From assembly GCA_947095535.1 (NCBI GenBank), contig OX352774.1, positions 33,310,496 to 33,374,495 on the forward strand: DNA of 64,000 nucleotides, written 5' to 3'. The position numbers and the translations under genes are program-made. Below are positions 12,560 to 25,190 of this stretch, in pieces. Position 1 is the first letter of the stretch. Each line of letters opens with the position of its first letter. Origin of the DNA: Poecilobothrus nobilitatus (lineage: Eukaryota; Arthropoda; Insecta; Diptera; Dolichopodidae). The notes beneath the pieces were generated by a model that did no database searches, had not been told where the DNA came from, and saw only the letters and a program-made list of their open reading frames with translations.

Positions 12560-12820
12560 AAATTATGTGTCATTCATCGCTCATGTGTTTCATAGAAAAT
12601 TGGTAACTTCTTCATGTAACCACCAACTGACCACCATTTTGAGCAGGCAGCATACATGAGTACAAAATGTCGTACAACATGTTTTTTCGCTAAAAAAAGG
12701 AGGTGCTGTTTAGTGGATTTAAATCGCCCAATCTCATAGAGGACTCATGCTCATTCCACTCCTCTGTAGTGTCTTTCGATGGTTCCCACTTATGTTCGCA
12801 AAAAAAAAAGGATAGATAAC
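12560..12820 (+). mobile_element. Decayed LINE C-terminal fragment (jockey/CR1-like)
   Basis: This GC-richer island stands out from its flanks. In one frame around 12688-12830 it reads RCCLVDLNRPIS, stop, RTHAHSTPL. This parallels the C-terminal pattern of jockey/CR1-type reverse transcriptases, in which xRCRTxxFxxSFxPRTxxLWNSLP precedes VFP. The same segment is alignable with the minus strand of 18.00-18.09 kb: both contain CATTCCnCTCnTnTAnTGTCTTTCGATnnC. Stops and frameshifts abound, so it is a relic. The assignment is weaker than for the other LINE pieces because the catalytic domain is absent. Confidence 0.45.
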
Positions 12821-15800
12821 ATTTTAAAGATTCAAAGAGAATATGAACACCTTTGTTCATATAAGTATACTATATTTCTTTTAAATCTAGATAGAGTAAG
12901 CATATAGTAAGTTCATTGTATAGTAAAATGTGTAGTAACCTAATATGATATTTCAATAACTGTAACGACTGGATGGTATAGTGATGACAGTGTCAAATTT
13001 TTATTTCTTAGCTTCAGGTTCCAATACTTATGAAAGTGAAAAATTTTTTTCAACTTTTTTCACCATAACCATTCTGGATTGGATTAAAATTAATTACAAA
13101 TAATAATTAATATTTTGTAAATCAATAATAGAAAAATGAAAACATATAATAGATCAGATCAAATTTAAACTATCAATTTTAACATGGTACTTATAACTCA
13201 CACGTCATCACAAAATATCCTAATATTAAGAAAAAAACAAATATATATCCAAAAATATGAAAATATAAACAAATCTGCATTATACCTTATAACTCAAATA
13301 TACAATTATAAAAAAAATTAGGAGTTCCTATAGTTTCGTGAAATCACCCCTTCTGGTTAGTGTCTTTAGAAAAATCAAATTTTGGCACAATAATTGAATA
13401 GGTCATTAAGTAGTGCATATTACGTGATAATATGCCACGTTTATCACATTGCCTTTAATCTTCTTCATTTTGTTTTTTAAAATATAGTTTGCGTTTAGCT
13501 GAATAAAGCAATGATGAATTGCCAGGCTTAAAAAATTGTTAATCCAAAAATGTTACTGAATCTTTTGCAGCAAAATTTAAATATGACTTGACGTTTTTAC
13601 GAGTGACGTTTACAATTTGTTTTAATATTTTATTTGTCAAAAACAACATTGGAGAATATAGAAAATTTTTAAACCATAAAAATTTTTAAAACAGAAAAAT
13701 AAATAAAGAAATAAAATAATATCAATAAAATTGCAGATGCTCAAAGCAATAGTTTTGTTTTTATTGCAAAATTTGTAAAGTGTTTTATTGGGAAACATTT
13801 GGTAAAAAATTGCTTAAAGCGATTTAATAAATTTAAGCGCTTTACTCAACTGAACGCACCCATTGTTTTGTTTTATGTAAAATTTTTAAATGTGAAAAGT
13901 ACATTTTTTTTTTAATTTTCATTTGTGCATCCAATTCATTATTTTTTTTCTACCTCAGTTGTTTTTTTGAATGTTGAAAATTTTACTAAATCATAATTAA
14001 TAGATACAAATTAATAGAACTGTTTATCGATTACAGCACTTCTAAGTATTGTGTAATATTGTATCATGTAATATAATTGAAAAATAATTAATTGAGATCA
14101 ATTCAAATAAGATAATATTTCCATCAGTCTTTCTCTTATCGATCTTCATTTTACTAGTATATATCTTCCCTCTTGTTCCAAAATATACCAATGGTGCATA
14201 CAGGTTTATCTGTGTATTAGAAGTAACCAAAAAAAAAATATTAAATTGCATCATTTATTTTTTGTATCATAAAAGCCTTCATAACTCAGAAAATAACGAT
14301 ATCATCAAAGTTGGTCTTTAAAAGAAATTAATCTAAAGATTAAGAATTTTATTGCTAAATTAAGAAATTTTTAATCAAAATTTAAAATAACCATTTGGTT
14401 GCAATAATTGTCGTGAAGAATGATTGCTTTTATTAATTATGTTGCTCGGAAATCATATCGGAAAAGATTAAGTTATGTAGAATAATATTATTATAAGCAA
14501 TATAGATTTTAGTATACTGAAAGTCTTCTGATATGATTGGCTATACTTATTTTCTTAGAAGTATAGCAAAGGAAAAAAGAAGTGCTGATTTGTTATCTAA
14601 AAAGAAATTTAAAATACTTCTTCATTTTGTAAGAGACTATAGCCTTTCATATTGTTATAAACAAGGAAGAAAAGGTACACCGAACAACAGTTTGTAAGAC
14701 TGTAAATATTGTTCTAGGGAACATTATATCTAAAGCAAATATAAATGCCCTAGTAGTCTTAAAAAATAACTGAAACACAAAATCAATGGTCCAAATAGTT
14801 TATTTTCCAGTGCATTATTGGGGTCATAGATCATATTATACGCATCTAACAATAAAAAAACATTCTTGTCTCGGTGACGAATTAATACCTTAATCTAAAA
14901 ACATTTTATAGCATAAAAATTGAGGGAAACGAAATTATTGAAACGTAAACAAAAAAAACTTTACTCCCACCAATCTCGAGAAGCGGGGAAGATCAACCCA
15001 CACGTGCAGAACATTTTTAGTTTGTTTTACCCTATACTGAATACGTTATTATAATGTAGCTGAAGCATTGGTTAAACTTAAAGCTAAAAGTTTTAACTTA
15101 ATTTTTATTCACACCACCTTAAGGGTGGCGAAACTTTAGTTCGACTCAATCAAATAAAGAATTAAAGAAAAATACCGATATAATGTAAAATAGGTTTGTT
15201 TGAATTCTTTTTCAAATTTCCTCAAAAATATTTGAATAATACAAAAAATATTTACCTATTCTAAGAACTTAACTTAACTTTATTATTTATTTCATATATA
15301 TGTATATGTATTATATAGTTTTATCATGTAAGTAAAAGTAATTTATACTCAAATGTTACTTTTAATGTAAATAAAATTTTCTTTATTTTTTTCTTATAGG
15401 AAAAACTAAATCCTTCTTTTAATTAACGTTTTCAAAACTTCTTTATATAATTTCAATTTTAAAATCAACTATTTATTATTACTTCGATTACTTACATATA
15501 TTGTCTACTATCATTATAAAATTACTTAAAAAAGGATCAATTATAGTTTTAAAATTTATATGAATATGCAAATATTATTCTTTTACTTGATTGTATAATA
15601 GAATGGGTAGCAACATAAAAAAATCCAGTAAAATGGTGCAATTCAAAAAGAAAAAAAAACCAATTTAAATATTACATATCTTTTAATTTAAATATATATG
15701 TAGGTATGTGGAAAAGTTTTTCAATTTGAGAAATTTAAATTACTTTATGTAAATATTAACATAATATATAAATATGGATATATGATTTTTCCATTATAGT

Positions 15801-16474
15801 AATGAATCAAATATGAAAAATTGTTGAAATCCTGTTGAAAGATAAAAATACAACGGGTCGCAAGGCCTGATTGTAAGGATCTTAAGTTATCTATCCCTCT
15901 TACCAAACACCAACAAAGAAGATATTAAACCAAATTAAATTTTATTTCACCAATTTCCTTTTAGTTCTTATAAACTTTTTAAATACAATTTTCAAGATTA
16001 TTTTGCAGTTTTGATAACACTTTTACTTAATCATCATGTATTCTTACCTAGGTTAGATAATCCTATATTTTACATAAATCCCTTTTCCGCAGTATCCTTT
16101 CCACATCTTTATTCCTCTACATTTGTATTAAAAATCTAGATGATAGTTTTGATTGGTTTAGATCCAACATCTATCCGGAAGTATCACGAGCAATTCTTCT
16201 GAGTGACTTTTATAGTTTTCCACCGACCTTGATAAAAGAAAAATAATTTAAAAATCTTATGACCTAAGGAACTATTTCAAAAATCATAGCTGTCTGATTT
16301 CTGGCAAAAGAGAACAATTCGTATGAATCGTCTGATTTTAAAGGGAACTATTCAATAGTCTGAAAATTTAAATATTTTCATTTTTAAGGATACAGCTAAA
16401 CGAAAAAATACTGTGAAATAAACGTATTTTGCATGAAAATTTTGGGTTTCTTTCTTGTTGTAAAGCTTATTTTT
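12821..16474. other. AT-rich non-coding stretch, no gene seen
   Basis: No gene, LINE motif or SINE was recognised. A small inverted repeat (GCTATACTT at 14540-14548 and its complement at 14559-14567) and a GC-richer patch around 14960-15010 were seen but not explained. Confidence 0.55.
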
Positions 16475-16995
16475 CTCCTAGGGATCGCCAGACATCTATA
16501 AGGAATATATTCAACCTAATATGGAGTACATTATTACATTATTATTGGCATTGGCCTTTACATTATTGGCTGGTAGTCTTTCATTTTCATTAGGTTACTT
16601 GGATAAAATGCAAAATCGCGCCTTACATCTAATATTGGTAATAGATAATATTTTCTTCTTTTAACATACGTCGAAATATTGAAGCATTATCCTTCTTTTA
16701 TAGATACCTTGTAGGTAAAAGCACTTGTTCTTGAACTAAAATCAATAATGTCTACCTCTAAACAATTCCAGTACAACACTAGAAACAGGCTGCAAGTGCG
16801 TATTTCTAGATCATAACATTTCCTAGAGGTGGTTTAAAACTAGTTATGGTAATCCATTTATTGTGAGAACTGTCAAATATGAAACATACTTCCATCAAAT
16901 GTTTCCGCTTAAGAAGAATGGCCCATTTTATAATTTACAATATTTGAAAAAGAATCTGTACAGGTTAGCTTTTAATTTAATTTCGAACATCTCCA
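16475..16995 (+). mobile_element. Decayed LINE reverse-transcriptase C-terminal fragment (jockey/CR1-like)
   Basis: Continuous codons from about 16515 read PNMEY, a hydrophobic insert, then GYLDKMQNRALHLI near 16593-16635. This matches the thumb-region signature RPxMEYxxxxWxxxxxxxLxxLDKIQxRAIRLI of jockey/CR1-type non-LTR elements. After a decayed middle, FYNLQYLKKNLYR appears at about 16929-16967, matching the family's closing motif (P-x-Y-N-L-Q-x-F-K-x-x-V). The catalytic domain is absent, as expected from 5' truncation during reverse transcription. Many stops and frameshifts rule out function. Orientation is plus. Confidence 0.65.
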
Positions 16996-17999
16996 ATTTC
17001 TCTCGACATTTTTCTCCTATTAAGTAAACCTTCAATAGCCTTATATAAACGAATCCTTTTCTAGAGTTTGAGTAGCTTAACGACTAAAAAAAAAGAAAAG
17101 AAAAAGCAAAATACTAATATTTTTTTGTTATTATTCTAAAGATTTAAATTCGTAAAACTTCTGTACGACCTTAGGCAGTTTTTTTCTCCCAAATTAAAAC
17201 CCTATTTTATTGAATAGATCTGAAGAATTTCAAAACATTATTTATCAAAAATCTGTTCAGTAAAAATATGATTATATAACTTAAATTCTGTGATAATAAG
17301 AAAATAACAAAAATCCAACAATGAGAAAATTGACAACCTTCATTAAATCAAGTTTCAATTTGTTACGAGTATACAGCACTGCTCTAAGTTTTTTTAAGTT
17401 AATCATATTTTTCCAACCCGAAGTAAGAAAAAGAATTGAAAATTTTTATTAAATGAAAATTTTCAAATTATTTTTAAATCAAAAGAAAATAAAAAAAAAA
17501 TAAAGAATTCAATTTTTCTTATTCAACAATTTTAAATTATTGAATTCCAATATTTTTGATATTATTAGAAAATATGATGAATTATTGGGATTTGATGCCC
17601 TCTGACATACAATATTGACAATTTAAAATTTATTTGCATTTCATTCATTTGGGAACTAAATACAAAAACAATGGATAGGAAAAACTTTTCAATAAGATAT
17701 ATTTTTTTTGTACATTGATATTTTTGACGAGAGATAAATGACAGCATTAGTAAAAGTCGATAGTAAAACAACCAGGAATTTTAATGGAAAAATAAATTAA
17801 TAAAATGTATGTATTGCATTTTTTATTAAATTTAATTTATTCAAAACTTCCAATTTTAAAAGAATTAATAAAAGGTTTAAAAAACAAAAATGAAGTACTT
17901 CTTTTTATTATGTTCTAAATAATTTTAAGATATATTAATTTCTACATATTTTAAATAATTAGAGATTGTTGAACTAAATACTGTTCGATCGATTTTAAG
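16996..17999. other. AT-rich non-coding stretch, nothing recognised
   Basis: No repeat partner, RNA gene or domain was seen. The short open frames on the minus strand at 17565-17771 have no recognisable motif. Confidence 0.55.
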
Positions 18000-18515
18000 T
18001 TGTTGCATATCTGGGGTTGCTTTTTTTTTTGCAAGAGAAAATGAACGTTATCGAAAGACATTATAGAGGAATGGAAGGAGCACGAACCCTTTATGAGTGA
18101 GTGGGACTTCAATTCACTAAACCTCATCTCTCTTTGTTGACCAAACAATAGGTCTGTAGTGCCCAGATTAAGGAGAGTTATCTTTAGGATATGAAAATTG
18201 ATTTTAAATTGAAATGCATATTGTGAATAATATTATTGTTAATATTTATCTTTGGATGTTGTATATTGTGAATTTCATCTTTGGACGTTATATATATAAT
18301 GTGGTCAATTCTAGAGAACACAATGGTGTGAGAGATGGTTTCACATTCGCGATGTTTATATCAAAGACGAATTATGTCATCTGAGAATTTAAACTACATG
18401 AGAGAAGCTCTACTTTTTATTACACGAATTGCTTTGATTTGCACTTTATCAAGAAGTCCGAATGAGGTTCGGAGACTTCCACCCAAATATGTGAATTGTA
18501 CTTCATTTTTGGTTT
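18000..18515 (-). mobile_element. Decayed LINE reverse-transcriptase C-terminal fragment, minus strand (jockey/CR1-like)
   Basis: Read on the minus strand from about 18512, the sequence gives PKMKYNSHIWVEVS, then after a one-base frame change FGLLDKVQIKAIRVI. This is the same RPxMEYxSHIWGGxx...LLDKVQxRAIRLI signature found at 16.5 kb in the opposite orientation. Downstream (18.35-18.40 kb) a degraded SDDIIRLxYKHRECE segment corresponds to the RRDxxxLxLYYKHxxxxCS region. At 18.00-18.09 kb a piece resembles the LWNSLPxxVFP box and is alignable with 12.7 kb. Stops and frameshifts show it is dead. Short open frames on the plus strand here are shadows of this relic. Confidence 0.6.
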
Positions 18516-20984
18516 TATAAAATTGTTATTTTTTTTTTTAAATTTTATACCTTTTAATTGATTTTTGAGCATTTCAATGTTAAGAGTTGTATAAAGCGTA
18601 AATGTACAGCGTAAAGAGTTCGCATCCGCGCAATCTAGAAATCACATATTCAATTTAATTTTAAGACAAACCATTAACCTACGCCATTCCTAATTTTTCA
18701 GGTTATGTTTCGATGTTTTGCAAATTATTTTAATTATGGGAGAAAGTGACCTTATTCAGAAAAAGTCGAATATATATCGATACATTGGATTCAGGATTTT
18801 TTTGATGTGTAATATAAAGACCTTTCTTAGCAAAACAAAAAGATACACTGTATTATTTAAAGAATTGAAAAGACCTTGTACATTTTTTAATAAATACAGA
18901 AATGCATAATTAAATTAAATTTAAAAGAATATTTTCTTAAAAGAAAATTATCATTTACTTCTTTAATATCCATTATCTTATTCTTTATTAAAATAAAAAT
19001 AACCATATTGTTTTTCTTTTTTCTGGTCTTGCGTTTTTTTTTAATTCTATTTTTGCTTTTTTTTTTTTTTGTTTTTTTTATAGCGTTATAATCGTAATCG
19101 TATAATAATTGAAAAAGAATTTTACATTCGTATATATATACACAATATTATAAAAATTGAATGTTTAAATTTTAAATTAAGAATTTTTACTCTCAATGGC
19201 TACAATAAACTTCCCTCCCTCCTCTACCATTTAATACAGCCCAATTCATAAAAAGTGGACAAAAAAAAATGGTTTGAAATCGCATTCAATTACAATTTCA
19301 GAATACTCCAAAAAAAAAAAAACACAGGAGTATCCATTTACCTAAACTAATTTAATCTATAACATTTTCGTCTAAAATTTTTTAAACCAAACATGAAGCA
19401 GGATTTATGCTTTCAGAGTTCTAAGAAAAGTGAACATCTGTCAAACCTTTCAAAGCCTTTCGAAAAAGTAGGGGAAAATACATCTGTTAGGAAAACATTA
19501 AAAAAGATAACAAGCATACTGTTAGTTTAGATAATGCGTAATAAACTATAATGATTTGAATTAGAATATCTTCGAACTCCTACAGTTTTTCAAACGAGAC
19601 GTAAGGGTAATAATTGAGTTTTAAGAGTAATAATCAAAACCAAGGTAAGAGAAAAAAGAATTCATTTCGCCGAATACAAAATAATTAAAATAAACTGTTA
19701 CTTTACAAAATCTTATTTAATAACGGTATGAAAGTCCTTTTGCCGTATCAGTATACTAAAATGTAATATTTAAGGAACTGAAAAGTTTTCTTGGCTTAGC
19801 CAAAACAGCAAATAATAGCTTTAAATAAATTGGAAAACTATTCTCAATTTTATATTATTTGTATAAGCGTGTGTCATGTGTACATGAGAAAAATTTTTTA
19901 CAAAAAAAAAACCAAATCCAAAATCAAAAAGTACTTTATTTTTGATTTAAAATATATATTATAACGATATAAGATATAATATTTAAAAACTTCAAATATT
20001 ATTAGTTATATTAAATTTTGTTTCTGAAGTCCATAAGTAAATACTATAAAAAAAAATCCACAAATTTAGATAAAATTTGACATAAAAAGGAAAATGTCAC
20101 CAACAGAAATACGAAACAAAATTTTTCTGGGTTTTTTATTTCTGATTTTTTAATTTTTCTTCTTGAAGTCTTAAAAAAAAAAAACAGAAGCAATAATGAA
20201 AAATACATAAATACACCAAAAGCGGTTAGTAATCAGCTTTTTAATAGCAACAGTTCCATAATATTGTACCGAAAAATTTTAAATTGGTAGGTACTAAAAA
20301 AGTCGAAAAAAGTAGAAAAGAAAAAAAAATCTCAATTTTACCACAACATCAGTATATAAAAATTAAGAATGATAATAAAATAAAAAGTATAGTAAATGTG
20401 GGTGGTACCAATATAAAATAGCTATTGGTATGCGTTAAGGTAACCAAATGCAAAAATATGAAAATAAAATTTATATTAAAATTGTTCTTTGATCAATAAT
20501 TAAAATCAAATGTAGTGTAACAACAAGTACTAAAATTGATGAAAACCTGGGGAAAATAAGAATTTCGTTATGACAATTACAGTTAACGTTTGATGACAAA
20601 TACAGCATGAATAAATAGATAATTATAAGTCATTTCTAAAAAAAAACCTTTAAAACATCTGAATTTCTGATTAGTGCAGAAGTTGTAAAAAAGAGAGAAT
20701 TACTGTCTCTGTGAATGTCCGATCCTATAGTCACAGTTAGATTGAAAATCTTAAGACTTCTAACTTTAATACATGTAAACCAGTTATCGGAAACAATAGA
20801 AGAAAAATTAAATAATTAATTTTAATCCTAATTTCTAAGAGTTATATGATAGAACATATAGTTGAAAACAACGAGGAAATAGTATCAAAATGGTATCACG
20901 TCTGTACTATTTGTGTTCTTTAAGATATAATTCTAGTAAGCAACTATGTAAACCAAACAATAATTTAAATACCATCCAAATGCC
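18516..20984. other. AT-rich non-coding stretch, no gene seen
   Basis: Mostly low-complexity A/T sequence. The slightly GC-richer pieces at 19195-19240 and 20690-20760 show no motif I can name. The small open frame at 18718-18909 has no recognisable domain. Confidence 0.55.
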
Positions 20985-22985
20985 ACGTAAAGTCCGTTAA
21001 ACTTTTATAGTTAGGAACTAATTCGCTTCTTGTTTAAATTTGTCCGTCCATTCGTTCGTCTGTCTGTCCAATTACAAAACTTCTATACCGTTAAAAATTA
21101 TAAAAGATTATTTTGTAAAAGATTGTTGGACAGTTGCTACAGAAAATTTATTTCTACCGACCCATGATAAAGAGCTATTAAGTGTCAAAAATTTAAAATT
21201 TTGTATGTTTAGACATTTGTAACCAGAGCTGCAAACCGTACCCGAACCCGAACACAAAACCGCTCCGGAACAAGCATTTTGACGAACCAGAACCCGAACC
21301 TGAACCCAGTAAAAAATTTGCATTTGATTCAGGTTCACCATTTCATTCGCAATCAAATTCAACAATGTTTTTTTATTTTAAACTGAGAATAAAAAAAATA
21401 TAAAACAAAATAGTAAAATATTTACATAGCCACATATTTGCGTACTGTGTAAGCACACGTATTATGCTTAGCAATTTAAATATGCTTCTAAATAGTAATA
21501 TATCTACTAGAAACATATGTAAGTAAGTAAATACAACTACAAAAATTATTTAGAGAGATAATATTCTACTTGTATATCTAAATGTGTATTGGTTTTGGTA
21601 TAGCTAGTGATAGTTTACATATTCCATTTCAAATAGAAAGAAGTAAACACAATTTGTTTTTGTTTTTTTCATGTTTCTTCAAGAATTTTTTTCTCTATTT
21701 CTAATTTCTATGCCTATAATTTCTAATTACTATGCACTTGCAAATAAAATAAAGCAAAAAATAATACATAAGTAAAATTAATAGATTTTGATTTGCAATC
21801 AATAATGCTGCACTTGTTATGTTGATTAAAAAATTTGAACATGAACCCGAACCGAACCCATTAAAATTTTCTTCGAACCTGAACCTGAACCCGATTTTTG
21901 TGGGTTTACGGTCCTGTTTGTAACTGAGGGAGCTTTGCAGATTTCCCCAAAGTAACATATAATTAAAGCTCCAACATTATATTTTTATATGTCTTAATAG
22001 CTTTTCTTATAGGTATATAGGGTTACTGAGCTACAGTACTTCAAATTTGGAAAAACTGTCTTATTTTAAAATGTTCCTATTTAATACTTTTTTAATGTAG
22101 ACACGTCAAACAATAGACGTCATTATTAAAAAAATACTATTTTCCAAATTTAGTATTTAAATTTACTGTCATATGAAAGAAGATTTTACAAAATTTTGTT
22201 TCCTTCATATCTCTGAAATGCTTTCATGTAAAATCTTGAAATTTTCAGAGAAGAAAGATCTTTTGAAATTATTATTTTGTACCATCCGCTGTTTAAGAAC
22301 TATTTTCAGAAATCTGTAAGTTAGACGCGTGTTAAAATATTTTGCAAATTAATACGCAAAAATTAAATCTTTAATATTATTTTTTCACATGCCTGAACCG
22401 TTTTTCTGAATTATTTAGGGTTACCTTAAAATTAAAGAAAGGGTCCTTAGCCTCCTCCTTAAGAGTCTCTCCAAGTTATTCCTTAAATTTATATAAAATT
22501 CTAAGAAAAAAATTCAAAATGTGGTGCAACCCTGGCAAGTGGCAGACTTTTAGTTGGAATGTTGAAATATTGAGAGTAGAAAGATCTTTTGCAATTATCT
22601 TATGTTAGCTCAGAAATTTTTTCTTGAACCTCATTCTGTTTAAGAACTATTAAGACTAAAAAATTTATTATTTTTAGACACTTTTACAAATTTTTTCAAA
22701 ATAAAACGTATATATTAAAACTTCAACAATATGGTATTACATGTGTTGACAGCTTTTCTTAATCATTAAGGGTTTCTTTGCAACTGAAGAAAATATCTTG
22801 ATTAGAAAACTTTGAAACTTCGGCGCAAATTACAATTCTAAAAAATTGTTTTAATTGTCTTTTGGAAAATATACGCCTTTAAAAACCTATGGTTCTGCCT
22901 CCTTATGATGAACTATTCAAAATTTTGAAATTTTAAATGTAATTTGTATAAGAGCCTAATGAAATCCTAAATTAGTTTTTTGTTT
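20985..22985 (+). repeat. Large old fly repeat with GTCCGTC block and diverged tandem units, split by an hAT insertion
   Basis: A GTCCGTCCATTCGTTCGTC block at 21040-21060 marks the start, as in the copy at 4.7 kb. Downstream, diverged units follow one another. The marker AGAAAGATCTTTTGnAATTAT occurs at about 22253 and 22580. The marker GTTTAAGAACTATT occurs at about 22289 and 22639, with AAAGAGCTATTAAG near 21170. The marker CTTTTCTTA or a variant followed by AGGGTT occurs at about 22001, 22400 and 22752. Spacing is roughly 330-420 bp once the hAT element is removed. Another related unit is at 24.97-25.19 kb. No coding signal. Confidence 0.55.
21224..21916. mobile_element. Non-autonomous hAT transposon (693 bp) with perfect 8-bp target-site duplication
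   Basis: TTTGTAAC occurs at 21216-21223 and again at 21917-21924, immediately outside the element. The ends are inverted: the left starts CAGAGCTGCAAACC and the right read on the minus strand starts CAGGACCGTAAACC. An 8-bp duplication with CAG-starting ends is diagnostic of the hAT superfamily. Sub-terminal arrays of GAACCC/GAACCT-type hexamers lie at 21237-21308 on the left and 21838-21897 on the right, a known habit of hAT ends that bind transposase. The interior is AT-rich with no transposase frame, so the element depended on a transposase made elsewhere. The perfect duplication implies a fairly recent insertion into the older repeat around it. Confidence 0.85.
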
Positions 22986-22987
22986 TA

Positions 22988-23184
22988 GTGTGTCTTTTTT
23001 TGTTTAGTGTCATAAATGTGATAAGGAAATTACACAGCCTTTCACTTTCAGACGTGGCTGTATACGTGGATGTAATGTCGTAAGAGCGAAGTATTTTTAC
23101 GACGCGTGTCGGATTCGAAACCACACTCCCTCGGTGTTCACAGCGTATTTTATACGGTCTTAGTCATTGGCGACCGGGGTCCCT
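22988..23184 (-). mobile_element. tRNA-derived SINE-I copy A
   Basis: Read on the minus strand it starts near GGGACCCCGGTCGCCAATGA (box A region, mutated), continues with TAAGACCGTATAAAATACG and AACACCGAGGGAGTGTG, and has box B GTTTCGAATCC. The body contains CGTCGTAA and TTACGAC (a stem), then AGGCTGTGTAATTTCC and CACATTTATG, and ends in an A-rich tail (a T run near 22992-23001 on the plus strand). TGTCTT on both sides may be a short target duplication. Confidence 0.8.
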
Positions 23185-24243
23185 TAAATGTCTTCAAAAA
23201 CCGTTTAAATGAAAAAATATGTTTTATTAAATTTTCAAACAATAAATTAATTACCAGTAAGTATGGTAAGATTGAATTAATTGTATAATATATTTCAAAT
23301 CCTTGAAAAGTCTGGTAACCCTAAATGTGTGCCAAAGAAGAAAAAAGAAAAGAAAGCAAATCTAAGTCTCAACCAACAATAGAAAAATCTTTTTTTCTGG
23401 ATTATCTCACGTTCGATCGAAATTATTATCTTATACTCATACTCGTACAATATTTATTTATTAATATATATATATATATATTTTTGTTAAACCATAGCCC
23501 ATTATCAACTTCACATTCAGATTCTTTGAAAAAAAAAAACAACTAAAATAAAAATTTAACATGAAAAAAAAGGGATAATAATTTACTGGATTGTTTGTTC
23601 CTTGATTGGATTCTTAAAAAAACAGATTCAACATTTATGATGTTGGTCAGAAAAAAATACAAGATTTGATAAGAAACAAAAAATTTAATTGAAAAGTTGA
23701 GATATAAAATGATAATTGAAAATTGTTCTTTTTTAAAAAATATAATGGTATCAGAAGAACAGTTATTTACATTTGGATTGTATTGTAAAAGGAATGTATA
23801 AAATTTATACAAACATATATAGAATCGATTTGGAATCCATTTGGAATCCATTTGGGCTCCATTAACATTAACTTTTTAAGGTAAAACTATTTAAAATTTA
23901 CTGTTGTATTGTTTGATCTTTTCGTTTTAGAATCAAGTATGGAAGAATCAAGAATCCTAAAAATATTCTCATCAATGCCTTTATGACTAAACAATTAATG
24001 TTTCTTTTAAAAAAGCAAAATTATTTTATAGGGTTTATTTAAATATATTAATATGATGGTTTTATGTTATCCTTTCTTTATATCCTTTTAATGATTTTTT
24101 TTATATATATACAATATCTAAAAATTTTGGCTGTGAGCTACTGCTGTTTATTTAAAATAACATTATTATATATTTGAATAAAGTATCCTGTAATAGTAGA
24201 AATTAAAAACCAAGGTTTTGGGATTATAAAAACCTGAACAAAT
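23185..24243. other. AT-rich non-coding stretch
   Basis: No gene is supported. ATTTGGAATCC-type units are repeated about three times at 23828-23858. Open frames at 23325-23546 and 23543-23851 are low-complexity. Confidence 0.55.
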
Positions 24244-24282
24244 CTTTTTTTTTTTTTTTAGTGCATTTCTCTGCCACATAAA
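24244..24282 (-). mobile_element. SINE-I fragment C (3' end only)
   Basis: A poly-T run followed by GTGCATTTCTCTGCCACATAA matches the tail of SINE-I read on the plus strand, as in copy B at 25.2 kb. The rest of the element is missing. The preceding CCTGAACAAAT also occurs beside copy B, which may mean the two sites lie in related older sequence. Confidence 0.6.
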
Positions 24283-24464
24283 TTAACTCAGATTTCATAT
24301 TAATAGTGCAGTTTTTAAAAATATATGTCACGTGCTATGACTTAGCATATTATTATAAAATATTTAAAACAATATGTTAAAAATTCAGAAATGATAATTC
24401 AAAAATAAATTCTAAACGTAGTTTTAAGCATATTTTTCAAACATTTATTGAGAAATTTAATAAT

Positions 24465-25190
24465 TGGCGCCACTCGATGCATTTGTTCGTCCGTCTGTTC
24501 GAGACAAATGAAATTTTAACAATGGTTAAGTTTTATAAAAAAAATTAATGTTGTTAAATACCTTTTTATGTAGCCCCGAATCCCTACAGGTACTTGACAA
24601 CTTTTATATAGCAACTTTACATTTCATCTTTGAACATTTCGCAAAAAAGACACTTAACATTCAGCAAAGCAGACACTTATCAAAAACATATTTTTCATTC
24701 CTTTAATATTACTAATATTATTATATTAATTCTAATCTAATGTATTACTAATCTATTTTGGTTGTGTCTTTTTTATGAAATGTCAATTGATTAAAAGTTC
24801 AGTTGTCAAATAAAAGTTTTCAATTGGCCGGTTTCCATTTCTACTCATTATACAGAGCTACAGTCTCTTTAAGTCGGAGTTTTTTTATAATGTTTATATC
24901 ACAAGGTTCGCTTAATATTTTTGGAATGAATAATTCAATTAACATCAGACAATTATTTAGTATTCAAATTTACCGTTATTTAAAACCATAATTTTGAAAA
25001 TGTTTGCCTCCTCCGTATCACCCTGTAAAGCTTTCAGGCAGAATCTAGAAACTTTTAAAAGGAGAGATCTCTTTCAAAATTAGCTCAGAATTAAATTATA
25101 AGTTAACTCAGAAAAAAATTTTTATTTCCCTCTGTTTCCTAGACCTCTAATACTAAAATTGAAAATTGCATATTTTTAGACACCTGAACA
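24465..25190 (+). repeat. Fragmented fly repeat related to the 21-23 kb block
   Basis: TTCGTCCGTCTGTTCG at 24485-24500 is the GTCCGTC-type block. The stretch 25000-25190 shares CTTTNNAAATTA, AGCTCAGAA, CTCTGTTT and TATTTTTAGACACCTGAACA with the tandem units at 22.58-22.70 kb, where AGCTCAGAAATTTTTT and TATTTTTAGACACTTTTACA occur. The intervening sequence is AT-rich and unassigned. Confidence is moderate because the similarity is patchy. Confidence 0.45.
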
